Assembly (NCBI RefSeq): GCF_003697845.1
Contig: NZ_RDQE01000002.1
Coordinates: 1 to 64,000 of the forward strand
Source of the DNA: Halobellus captivus
GTDB taxonomy: Archaea; Halobacteriota; Halobacteria; Halobacteriales; Haloferacaceae
Reading direction: 5' to 3'
Length of the DNA: 64,000 nt
Part shown: in pieces, positions 24,219-31,584 of the stretch
Layout: every line of letters begins with the position of its first letter
Numbering within the stretch: the stretch's first letter is position 1
Notes under the pieces: generated by a model
Told to the model about the DNA's origin: nothing
What the model saw: the letters and a program-made list of their open reading frames with translations, nothing else
Database searches by the model: none
Made by a program: the position numbers and the translations under genes

Positions 24219-24920
24219 ATGGATCGACCACGGCTCACGACGCTTTTGATCTGGTCAGCCGTGGGGACGTACCTGCTCGTCGCGCTCGGTGCGACCGCTG
24301 CCACGGACGCCGGCTCCGCGGTCGTCGCGGTTCACCACGCCTCCGCCGTGGTCGTCGGCGTCCTGCTCGCCGTTACGGCTCTTCTCGCCCATCGAACGCC
24401 GGTCTCGCGCGGCGTCCGGGTCGGAACGGCCGCGGTGCTGATCGCGTATCTCGCACGGGCCGGCATCGGACTCGCGGACCGAACCGACGTCGTTCCGTTC
24501 GACGGGAGGATCCACCTCCCGGGCGGGATCGCGGTCTTCACCGTTCTCCTCGTGACGCTCGCGGTCAGAGTGGAGAGGAACGCGGGCGTGTGGACCGACG
24601 ACCGCGCGCCGAGCGGTCGTACAGTGCATTCCGTCGACTGCCAGATAGGCCTCAGTGACGCTCGACGCGAGCGCCGTCCCGACCGCCGAACCGTCGCTTT
24701 CGGCGGTTGCCTCCTCCGGCGACGGTTCGACGTCGTCCATGTCGTCGAGCCGGCGAGTCACCTCCAAGCAGCCGCGGCAGCGAAACTCGCCGTCGACGTC
24801 GGCCGTCCTGACGGGAGGATCAGGGACCGGGAGATCACAGAGTCGACAGTCGGCCATCAGCCGTGGTCGTTCGGCCACCCGGGAGTCGTTATCCACGAAC
24901 GTGTTCGGGTCTGGTGTTGA
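24219..24920 (+). CDS. Four-helix membrane protein with run-on C-terminus (CtaA/COX15-like?)
   Basis: Residues 1 to about 130 form four hydrophobic helices: LLIWSAVGTYLLVALGATAA, then VVAVHHASAVVVGVLLAVTA, AAVLIAYLARAGIGL and HLPGGIAVFTVLLVTLAV. Paired His in helix 2 and one in helix 4 resemble half of a heme A synthase (CtaA/COX15), but that is tentative. From about residue 133 (near 24615) the frame runs through the antisense strand of a P-type ATPase fragment and becomes Arg-rich, so the C-terminal ~100 residues are an artefact of a deletion joint. Whether the true stop codon was lost cannot be seen. Confidence 0.55.
   Translation: MDRPRLTTLLIWSAVGTYLLVALGATAATDAGSAVVAVHHASAVVVGVLLAVTALLAHRTPVSRGVRVGTAAVLIAYLARAGIGLADRTDVVPFDGRIHLPGGIAVFTVLLVTLAVRVERNAGVWTDDRAPSGRTVHSVDCQIGLSDARRERRPDRRTVAFGGCLLRRRFDVVHVVEPASHLQAAAAAKLAVDVGRPDGRIRDREITESTVGHQPWSFGHPGVVIHERVRVWC
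24617..24857 (-). pseudogene. 5' fragment of a copper-translocating P-type ATPase (CopA/CcoI-like)
   Basis: About 80 codons from an ATG match the metal-binding N-terminus of haloarchaeal copper P-type ATPases. They begin MADCRLCDLPVPDPP (CxxC), continue FRCRGCLEVTRRL (CxxC) and reach AYLAVDGMHCTT, the start of the heavy-metal-associated domain. Similarity stops before the second Cys of GMxCxxC, and all transmembrane and catalytic parts are gone. The joint at ~24615 abuts the four-helix gene. Such an ATPase would have supplied copper to NirK or an oxidase. Confidence 0.8.
24896..24907. promoter_or_regulatory. CGAACATGTTCG-type palindrome, copy 4
   Basis: CGAACGTGTTCG has one mismatch. Read on the minus strand, it ends 39 nt before the ATG of the P-type ATPase fragment at 24857, the same spacing as the three plus-strand copies. 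Confidence 0.65.
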
Positions 24921-25019
24921 AATCCGTCGAGTCACTCTCGTCCGGACGGATCGCGATCGTCTCCCGGAGGAACGCCCTCCGCTCGTCTCGCTGGCTCCCC
25001 TTCGTTTCGCTCGCGAGGA

Positions 25020-25045
25020 CGTGGTTACGGCCACTCGAAAGCCGT
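25020..25045 (-). repeat. Partial copy of the tRNA-Pro anticodon region
   Basis: CGTGGTTACGGCCAC matches 15 bases of the tRNA-Pro gene (25092-25106) exactly, and the next 10 bases differ at two positions. It is in the same orientation and lies 26 nt beyond the tRNA 3' end. This could be an attachment-site scar or a degraded tandem copy of the tRNA. Confidence 0.55.
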
Positions 25046-25070
25046 CGCTTAGGTAGTGAAATGCGGGAAG

Positions 25071-25143
25071 TGGGCCGGCACGAATTTGAATCGTGGTTAC
25101 GGCCACCCGAAGGCCGAAGGATACCAAGCTACCCCACCGGCCC
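25071..25143 (-). tRNA. tRNA-Pro (anticodon CGG)
   Basis: A 73-nt cloverleaf on the minus strand. The acceptor stem GGGCCGG pairs with CCGGCCC, with discriminator A. The anticodon stem CGGCC/GGCCG closes TTCGGGT with anticodon CGG. The T stem CACGA/TCGTG encloses TTCAAAT. No encoded CCA and no intron. Confidence 0.93.
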
Positions 25144-25226
25144 GCATCACAAGGGAGGCCGTTCGTTCTTTTAATCCTTCCGAAAACGGGGTGATCGGGT
25201 GACCACGATCGACGGGAGACCGAAAC

Positions 25227-25823
25227 TCAATACGACGTGTATCCGTCCGTATCGAGCCAGTTGTGGACGACCGAGACGGTGTGGTCGGCGTGGAGACGCT
25301 CGGGACCGACGCGAAGCCGCCGAGCGCACGCGTCCGCGAGGAGCGACGACTCCGTTTCCGAGAAGTCGTGATGGTCCGAGAGGACGAACACCGGATCGTC
25401 CGGCGGCTCCGCGTCGACGAGTGGCGCACCCTCCTCGTGGAGCTGGACGAGCGTTCCGGCGGCGGCGAGTCGCTCGAGCGTTGCCGACAGCCCCATCCGA
25501 CGCAACTCGACGCCGGGGGAGACGTCCGCGGGCATGTGGCCGATCGCGTCCTCGCGGGCGGCGAGCGCGTCACGGACTCGAGCGGCGACGTTCCGCTCGT
25601 CCGGATGGAGGTGGCGGAGGGTCGCGGCGTCGAACGTGACGGTGAGCTCGTCGGCACAGACGAGGTGGACCCTGGCGTCCTCGCGGATGCCGTGTGAGAG
25701 GAAGACGCCCGTCGACACGCACCGACAGAGGAGGTCGAGCCGGCCCGCGCCGGGGATGTCGGAGAGGGAGATCGCGTCCGGGTCGGTGGGCGCGTCGTGG
25801 CCGACGACGACGAACTGGCGCAT
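25227..25823 (-). CDS. trmY: tRNA (pseudouridine-54-N1)-methyltransferase
   Basis: A SPOUT-class enzyme of 198 residues that methylates pseudouridine 54 of archaeal tRNA to m1-pseudouridine. It begins MRQFVVVGHDAPTDPDAISL, then the GRLDLLCRCVSTGVFLSHGIR segment, and ends with the trefoil-knot SAM-binding part PVFVLSDHHDFSETESSLL plus a C-terminal VVHNWLDTDGYTS. The length fits TrmY. It sits directly upstream of tRNA-Pro on the same strand. Divergent from the small zinc-finger gene by 50 bases. Confidence 0.93.
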   Translation of the reverse strand: MRQFVVVGHDAPTDPDAISLSDIPGAGRLDLLCRCVSTGVFLSHGIREDARVHLVCADELTVTFDAATLRHLHPDERNVAARVRDALAAREDAIGHMPADVSPGVELRRMGLSATLERLAAAGTLVQLHEEGAPLVDAEPPDDPVFVLSDHHDFSETESSLLADACARRLRVGPERLHADHTVSVVHNWLDTDGYTSY

Positions 25824-25873
25824 ACGCCTCGGTCCGCCCGAACCGTCATAAGCGACGCGACCGACGGTCGGAC

Positions 25874-26086
25874 GTGAGCGTCACCGGACTCTGTCAGATC
25901 TGTGAGAACGCCCCGGCCCGACACGCCTGCCGGTACTGCGGACGACAGGTCTGTAAGGACCACTGGAACGATACGGTCGGCACGTGTACCGGCTGTGCGG
26001 AGGTCGGCGGCGGCGACGCCGACCGCAACACCGACCGCGACCGCTTCGACGGGGACGATCCTCCGGAGAGGTTCCGAGTCGACTGA
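25874..26086 (+). CDS. Small zinc-finger protein (HIT/B-box-like)
   Basis: A 70-residue protein starting with GTG. Cys/His ligands are CQICENAPARHACRYCG and then CKDHWN and CTGC, a cross-brace pattern like HIT or B-box fingers. The acidic C-terminus is disordered. It overlaps nothing and converges on pyrF. The start codon is chosen because it directly precedes the finger. Role unknown; such proteins usually mediate protein or RNA contacts. Confidence 0.75.
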   Translation: MSVTGLCQICENAPARHACRYCGRQVCKDHWNDTVGTCTGCAEVGGGDADRNTDRDRFDGDDPPERFRVD

Positions 26087-26104
26087 GATCGACGCGACGA
26101 GCGA

Positions 26105-26935
26105 CTACCGGTGTCGATTCAGTCGCCGTTTGAGCCGCTTCGCCGAATCGCCGGCGGCCCCGAAGTACGTCGCCTCGTCGTCGGGACGGGTCGCCTCCTC
26201 GCCGGCGAAGATGATCCCCCGCGAGGAGTTCACCAGTCCCACGTCGACGTCGATGTCCGGATACGCCGCGAGCCCGTGTTCGACCGCCGCCTCGGCGTCG
26301 CCGCCCTGCGCGCCGACGCCGGGAACCAGAAACGGGACCTCCGGGACGATCTCCCTGACCGCCGCGAGCTCGTCGGGCGTCGTCGCGCCGACGACGAGGC
26401 CGACGTTGCCGTTCGCGTTCCAGACGTCCGCGAGCGCGGCGACGCGTTCGTACACCGGCTCGCCGGAGGCGAGCTCGAGGTCCTGGAGGTCGCTTCCGCC
26501 GGGATTCGACGTTCGGCAGAGCACGAACACGCCCTTCTCCTCCCTATCGAGGAACGGCTGGAGCGAATCGCGACCCATGTACGGGTTCACCGTGATCGCG
26601 TCGACCCACTCCAGCACCTCGGCGTACTTCCGGGTGGTGTTGCCGATGTCGGCGCGTTTGGCGTCGAGAAGCACCGGTACGTCCTTGCCGGCCGCGTAGG
26701 CGACGGTCTCTCTAAGCGCGCGCCAGCCGTCGGCGTCCTCGTAGAAGGCCGCGTTCGGTTTGTAGCAGGCGGCGTGCTCGTGGGTCGCGTCGATGACGCG
26801 TCGGTTGAACGCCCAGCGCGGGAGGTCGGCGTCGGAGAGGAACGCCGGGATCCGGTCCGGATCCGGATCGAGTCCGACCGACACGACGCTGTCGACCCGT
26901 TCGATCCGGTCCGCGAGCCGCTCGAAGAAGCGCAT
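26105..26935 (-). CDS. pyrF: Orotidine 5'-phosphate decarboxylase
   Basis: Final step of UMP synthesis. The 276-residue protein has FFERLADRIERVDSVVSVGLD at the start, the catalytic Lys-Asp array in LLDAKRADIGNT, the ITVNPYMG strand, and the phosphate-binding FLVPGVGAQGGD near residue 205. The size and N-terminal layout match the longer PyrF type 2 group. It converges on the zinc-finger gene, 18 bases away. It is separated from carB by 234 bases holding carB's probable terminator. Confidence 0.95.
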   Translation of the reverse strand: MRFFERLADRIERVDSVVSVGLDPDPDRIPAFLSDADLPRWAFNRRVIDATHEHAACYKPNAAFYEDADGWRALRETVAYAAGKDVPVLLDAKRADIGNTTRKYAEVLEWVDAITVNPYMGRDSLQPFLDREEKGVFVLCRTSNPGGSDLQDLELASGEPVYERVAALADVWNANGNVGLVVGATTPDELAAVREIVPEVPFLVPGVGAQGGDAEAAVEHGLAAYPDIDVDVGLVNSSRGIIFAGEEATRPDDEATYFGAAGDSAKRLKRRLNRHR

Positions 26936-27120
26936 ACCCGGAGTGGGACGGCGTCCAGACTAAACGTTGTGTTCCGTTCCGGCCGGTCCCGTGGCGGTTC
27001 CCGTCCCCCGGAGACGATAGGACGATTCAAACGACATGACGCGCCACACTCGCCGTGACCTGAGGACCGACCCACGGTGGTCAAGGCGGGTGTGTGGCGA
27101 GCCGTCGTGGGATGCCGTGC

Positions 27121-27158
27121 AAGATAGAAACGCCACCTGTTCGCTAGCGTTCGTGGCG
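27121..27158 (-). terminator. Hairpin after carB
   Basis: Read on the minus strand, CGCCAC and GTGGCG form a stem around a loop containing CGCTAGCG, followed by TTTCTATCTT. It starts about 12 nt after the carB stop codon. The layout resembles an intrinsic terminator; archaeal termination mainly needs the T-rich part. Confidence 0.4.
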
Positions 27159-27169
27159 CTCGAGCGGCG

Positions 27170-30100
27170 CTACTCGCCCCAGTTCTCGACGCGCTTCGGA
27201 CGGTCGGACACCGCCATCACGTCGAGGTCGTCGCCCGCGTGGTCGATCGCCTCGAGCGCCGCGTTCGCGCTCGCGTGCGTCGAGAAGTAGGTTATCTCCT
27301 CCTCGACGGCCACCTCCAACAGTTCGCGCTGGCGCGAGACGATGAGGTCGATCTCGCCGCGACGCGCCGCCTCGATGAGGTCGGTCGCCGTGGACAACTG
27401 GAAGTGCTCGGAGAAGCCCTCGACGAGCGCCTCGCCCTCGTCCGTGTCGGGATCGGGGAACTCCTCCGCGGAGAGGTCGACCACGGCGGTACCCGACTCG
27501 GGGATCGGCTTGCCGGTCGCGTCCTGGGCCTTGTCGTACGCCCTCCCGAACGAGCGAGCGGTGCCCATGACCTCGCCCGTCGACTTCATTTCGGGGCCGA
27601 GCCGGGGGTCGGAGCCCGGCAAGCGGTCGAACGGAAGGACGACCTCCTTCACGCTCAGATGCTCCGGGACCTGCTCGTCGACGTCGAGATCGGCGAGCGT
27701 GAGGTCGTCGGTCATCACCTTCGCCGCGAGCTTCGCGATCGGGACGCCCGTCGCCTTCGAGACGAACGGAACGGTCCGCGAGGAGCGAGGGTTCGCCTCG
27801 AGGACGTACACCTCGGCGATCGTCTCGGGATCGTGAACGCCCGTGACCGCGAGCTGAACGTTGAGCAGTCCGACCGTGTCGAGTGCGCGAGCGATGTCCT
27901 CGGTCACCTCGCGAACCCGTTCGAGCGTGTCGTCGTCGAGCGAGCGCGGCGGGATCATACACGCGGAGTCCCCCGAGTGGACGCCCGCGCTCTCGACGTG
28001 CTCCATCACGCCGCCGATGAGGACGTCCTCGCCGTCCGCGACCGCGTCGACGTCGAGTTCGACCGCGTCGTCGAGGAACTCGTCGATCAGGATCGGCTTG
28101 TCCGGGGAGACCCGGACCGCCTCCTCGATGTACTCCTCCAGTTCGGCGTCGTCGTCGACGACCCGCATCGCACGTCCGCCGAGGACGTAGGAGGGGCGCA
28201 CGAGTACGGGGTAGCCGATCCGGTGGGCCAGATCGAGCGCCTCCTGTCGGCTCGTGGCCGTGCCGCCCTCGGGCTGTGCGACCCCGATCTCGTCCATCAG
28301 GACGTTGAACCGGTCGCGGTCCTCGGCCAGATCCATCGCCTCGACGCTGGTCCCCATGACCTCACAGTCGAGGCCGCGACGCTCGATCTCGTCCTTCAGC
28401 GGCTCGCCCACGTTGACGGAGGTTTGGCCGCCGAACTGGACCATCACGCCGTCCGCGCCCGTCGTCTCGATCACGTCGGCGATCTCCTCGGCGGAGATCG
28501 GTTCGAAGAAGAGCCCGTCGGAGGTGTCGTAGTCGGTCGAGACGGTCTCGGGGTTGTTGTTGACGACGTGGGCGTCGATCCCGAGTTCGCGGAGCGCGCG
28601 GACCGCGTGGACCGCACAGTAGTCGAACTCGACGCCCTGCCCGATCCGGATCGGGCCGCCGCCGACGACGACCACGCTCTCGACGTCCGGATCGACGCGG
28701 ACCTCGTTCGACGCGCCGGCCGTGTCGGCACCCGCCAGGAACTCGGGGAGCCGCGCGGAGTAGTAGTACGGGGTCGACGCCTCGAACTCGCCCGCACAGG
28801 TGTCGACCTGTTTGAAGGTCCGGTCGGGGACCGCGGATTCAACCTCTCCGACCGCCGCCTTCGCGCCGCCGTCACCCGCGACCGCAGCGATCTCGGCGTT
28901 CGTCCGGCCGGCCATCGCGGCCGCCGTGAAGTCGCCCTCGGCGGCCGCCGCGGTCGCGTCGGCGACGTTCTCGAACCGCTCGACGTACCACCGGTGGATG
29001 TCGGTGAGTTCGACCACGTCGTCGACGCCGTAGCCGCGGTCGAACGCCTCGAACATCGCGTACGGGCGGTCGGGGCTGGGCCGCTCGAGGTACTCCGTCT
29101 CGAGTTCCTCGTCCGACACCGCCTCGAAGTCGACGGCGGGATCGTACTCCGAGGAGCGCAGCGCCTTCGTGAGGCTCTCCTCGAACGTCCGGCCGATCGA
29201 CATCGCCTCGCCGGTCGACTTCATCGCCGTCCCGAGCTCGAAGTCGACGTCGTCGAACTTGTCGATGGGCCAGCGCGGCACCTTCGTCACCACGTAGTCG
29301 ATGGCGGGCTCGAAGGCGGCCGTCGTCTCGCCGGTGATCTCGTTGTCGATCTCGTGGAGCCGCTTGCCCAGCGCGACCTTCGCGGTGACGCGGGCGATCG
29401 GGTAGCCGGTCGCCTTCGACGCGAGCGCCGAGGAGCGCGACACCCGCGGGTTCACTTCCACGACGCGGTACTCCCCGCCGGGGGTGCCGTCGTCGTGCCA
29501 CGCGAACTGGATGTTACAGCCGCCCTGAATGCCCAGGTCGCGGATGACCTCGAGCGCCGCGTCCCGCATCTCCTGGTGGCCGTCGTCCGGAATGACCTGC
29601 GATGGAGTGACGACCGTCGACTCGCCCGTGTGGATCCCCATCGGGTCGATGTTCTCCATGTTACAGATGATGATACACGAGTCGTCGGCGTCGCGCATCA
29701 CCTCGTACTCGAGCTCGACCCAGCCGGCGATCGATTCGGTGATCAGCACCTCGCTGTTCCGCGAGAGCCGAAGTCCCTTGCGGACGCGCTCGACGAGTTC
29801 GTCGAACTCGTGGACGACGCCCGATCCTGACCCGCCGAGGGTGTAGGTGGTCCGGGCGATGACGGGGAGGCCGCCGACCGCGTCGACGGCCTCCTCCACG
29901 CGGTCGACGAGGTCCGCCTCGGTCAGCGCGGCGACCGACTCGTCCTCGTCGAGCGAGATGGTCGTCGACTTCGGAACGGGCTGACCGAGGTCCTCCATCC
30001 GCTGCCGGAAGAGGTCGCGGTCCTCCGTCGCGTAGATGGTGTCGAGCGGCGTGCCCATCACGTCGACGTCGTACTCCTCGAGGATGCCCTGTTCGGCGAG

Positions 30101-30394
30101 CTCGGCGGTGACGTTGAGCCCGGTCTGGCCGCCCAGTCCGGCGATGACGCCGTCTGGCTCCTCGATCCGGATGACCTCCGCGATCGCCTCGGGCGTGATC
30201 GGTTCGATGTACACTCGATCGGCAGTCTCGGGATCGGTCATGATCGTCGCCGGGTTCGAGTTCACGAGGACGACTCGTGCGCCCTCCTCCTGAAGCGCGC
30301 GACACGCCTGCGCCCCGGAGTAGTCGAACTCCGCCGCCTGTCCGATCTGGATCGGCCCGCTACCGATGAGCAGTATGGTGCGGTCCTCGCTCAT
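27170..30394 (-). CDS. carB: Carbamoyl-phosphate synthase large subunit
   Basis: A full-length 1074-residue synthetase making carbamoyl phosphate from bicarbonate, ATP and glutamine-derived ammonia, for pyrimidine and arginine synthesis. The two homologous ATP-grasp halves begin ILLIGSGPIQIGQAAEFDYS (residue ~7) and VVVVGGGPIRIGQGVEFDYC (~545). Each has its Gly-rich and ENP metal-binding loop, VEVNPRVSRSSALASKATG and LEANPRSSRTVPFVSKATG. The last ~130 residues are the MGS-like regulatory domain. The small subunit carA is not in this window. A perfect inverted repeat lies upstream at 30458-30472. Confidence 0.97.
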   Translation of the reverse strand: MSEDRTILLIGSGPIQIGQAAEFDYSGAQACRALQEEGARVVLVNSNPATIMTDPETADRVYIEPITPEAIAEVIRIEEPDGVIAGLGGQTGLNVTAELAEQGILEEYDVDVMGTPLDTIYATEDRDLFRQRMEDLGQPVPKSTTISLDEDESVAALTEADLVDRVEEAVDAVGGLPVIARTTYTLGGSGSGVVHEFDELVERVRKGLRLSRNSEVLITESIAGWVELEYEVMRDADDSCIIICNMENIDPMGIHTGESTVVTPSQVIPDDGHQEMRDAALEVIRDLGIQGGCNIQFAWHDDGTPGGEYRVVEVNPRVSRSSALASKATGYPIARVTAKVALGKRLHEIDNEITGETTAAFEPAIDYVVTKVPRWPIDKFDDVDFELGTAMKSTGEAMSIGRTFEESLTKALRSSEYDPAVDFEAVSDEELETEYLERPSPDRPYAMFEAFDRGYGVDDVVELTDIHRWYVERFENVADATAAAAEGDFTAAAMAGRTNAEIAAVAGDGGAKAAVGEVESAVPDRTFKQVDTCAGEFEASTPYYYSARLPEFLAGADTAGASNEVRVDPDVESVVVVGGGPIRIGQGVEFDYCAVHAVRALRELGIDAHVVNNNPETVSTDYDTSDGLFFEPISAEEIADVIETTGADGVMVQFGGQTSVNVGEPLKDEIERRGLDCEVMGTSVEAMDLAEDRDRFNVLMDEIGVAQPEGGTATSRQEALDLAHRIGYPVLVRPSYVLGGRAMRVVDDDAELEEYIEEAVRVSPDKPILIDEFLDDAVELDVDAVADGEDVLIGGVMEHVESAGVHSGDSACMIPPRSLDDDTLERVREVTEDIARALDTVGLLNVQLAVTGVHDPETIAEVYVLEANPRSSRTVPFVSKATGVPIAKLAAKVMTDDLTLADLDVDEQVPEHLSVKEVVLPFDRLPGSDPRLGPEMKSTGEVMGTARSFGRAYDKAQDATGKPIPESGTAVVDLSAEEFPDPDTDEGEALVEGFSEHFQLSTATDLIEAARRGEIDLIVSRQRELLEVAVEEEITYFSTHASANAALEAIDHAGDDLDVMAVSDRPKRVENWGE

Positions 30395-30457
30395 TATCGC
30401 GACGGAGTACGCTCATCGTAATAAGGTCGACGATAAAGTACGAATCTCGCAGGTGAT

Positions 30458-30472
30458 TTGCGATTTTCGCAA
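30458..30472. promoter_or_regulatory. Perfect inverted repeat upstream of carB
   Basis: TTGCGATTTTCGCAA, two 6-bp arms around TTT, lies 64-78 nt upstream of the carB start in AT-rich DNA. A TATA-like CCTTATTA (minus strand) lies at 30419-30426, so the repeat would sit ~35 nt upstream of it, a position suited to a regulator. No regulator is identified. Confidence 0.45.
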
Positions 30473-30636
30473 GACACACGTCCACACGAGACATGGTATC
30501 GGCTCGAACGTCCGCGGCTATCGGTCGTCGTCGGACGGCGCGTTCCGCAGCGCAACGGCTCGTACGCGACGCTGCTCGTGACTACCGCTCCCGGCCGTTC
30601 CGGTAGCCGGGATCGCCGGTGAGCGCGGGTCGACCG

Positions 30637-30843
30637 CTACGTGTTCAACTCGTAGCGGTACGGTCTCCCGGCGATAACGTCCACTTCGCCGCGTTTCGCC
30701 CACCGTCCCAACACGGTCGCGACGCGATGCGGGCTGTCGATCCCCTCGGTCTCCTCCAAGAGCGACAGGATCTCCCGCGCCGTCAGCGGCTCCTCGGCGT
30801 CGGCGAGCACACCGCGGATCCGCTCGTACTCGTGGGTGTGCAT
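30637..30843 (-). CDS. Small winged-helix protein
   Basis: A 68-residue protein, all of it a winged helix: YERIRGVLADAEEPLTAREI, LLEETEGIDSPHRVATVLGRWAKRG as the recognition part, and the wing VDVIAGRPYRYELN. It resembles small haloarchaeal DNA-binding proteins that carry only the HTH. It starts at the ATG giving MHTHEYERI. Targets unknown. It lies upstream of carB in the same direction with 242 bases between, so a regulatory link to carB is possible but unsupported. Confidence 0.7.
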   Translation of the reverse strand: MHTHEYERIRGVLADAEEPLTAREILSLLEETEGIDSPHRVATVLGRWAKRGEVDVIAGRPYRYELNT

Positions 30844-30965
30844 GTGTCTTACGTACGGCCGCCGAGGGTATAGGCTTCAGTGAGACAGGAGTCGGACGCA
30901 TGTCCGACACACGGGGTCGCTACCGGCCGATCCGGGATGAATCGATGATGCGGTCCCGGCGGGGA

Positions 30966-31499
30966 TCAGGCGTATGGATCCTCGGCCTCGAGGTCGCGTT
31001 CCGCACGGTACTGGTCGACGAACGTCCCGACGTCGAACTCCATCATCTCCCGTTCGAACCGCGAGAGGGCGTCGTCGTCCTCGGCGTGACTCACCGCGTG
31101 CTCCATCAGCTCGACGACGAGTTCGACGATGACCTCGTGGAGTCGACGGGAGTCGAAGTCCGCCACCCACACCATCGCGTAGCCGACCTCGCCGTCGCCG
31201 CTGGCGTCGTGTGTGACGACGGACTCGGGGAACTCCTCCAGTACGACCCCGAGGAGGTGGGGCGTGTCGAACTCGGGCATCTCCTCGCTCGTCGTCTCGA
31301 TCGCCTCCCGGAGGACGTCGACGAGGAAGTCGGGGAGGAAGCGCTCGGGCGGGTGGACGTCCATCACGACCGCGTGTGTCTCGCCGCAGTCGCACTCGAA
31401 CTCCCGCATTCCGAGGTCCAACTCGCCGAGGCCGACGGTCTCGCCACACGGCAGCTCCAGCGTGTGGTCGTCGTCGCCGGGGACGCGCGGCTGGGCCAT
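30966..31499 (-). CDS. Conserved haloarchaeal protein (DUF5815-like)
   Basis: A 177-residue protein that I recognise as a haloarchaeal conserved hypothetical, probably the DUF5815 group. A CDCGETH motif near residue 37 with an earlier Cys (PCGETV) may bind a metal. The middle has LPDFLVDVLREAIETTSEEM and a strongly acidic helical C-terminus. No signal peptide or helix is seen. It lies between a small HTH gene and cdc48, all on the minus strand. Function unknown. Confidence 0.65.
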   Translation of the reverse strand: MAQPRVPGDDDHTLELPCGETVGLGELDLGMREFECDCGETHAVVMDVHPPERFLPDFLVDVLREAIETTSEEMPEFDTPHLLGVVLEEFPESVVTHDASGDGEVGYAMVWVADFDSRRLHEVIVELVVELMEHAVSHAEDDDALSRFEREMMEFDVGTFVDQYRAERDLEAEDPYA

Positions 31500-31584
31500 G
31501 AAGCGTCTTGGCCGTTGCGGAGGTTAAAAGGCGCGGAAACGGACCCGACCCCGGTAACGACGCGGCCGCGTACCGCGACGATCG

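Larger units (their letters stand above)
20542..25143. other. Decayed denitrification/copper gene region bounded by tRNA-Pro
   Basis: Between the actin-like gene and tRNA-Pro lie gene fragments in both orientations: a nirK piece, a copper P-type ATPase piece, and short C-terminal pieces. Two intact-looking genes and one partial four-helix gene are mixed with them. Four CGAACATGTTCG-like palindromes with identical spacing to start codons tie them together. A partial tRNA-Pro copy lies beside the real tRNA at the right edge. I read it as a once-functional anaerobic respiration cluster that has suffered several deletions. Confidence 0.65.

Noticed and set aside
27239-29830. An 863-codon open frame antisense to carB
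   Set aside because: It lies wholly opposite the conserved carB coding sequence, and its product is low-complexity Arg/Asp/Val-rich, typical of antisense frames in GC-rich DNA with third-position bias.
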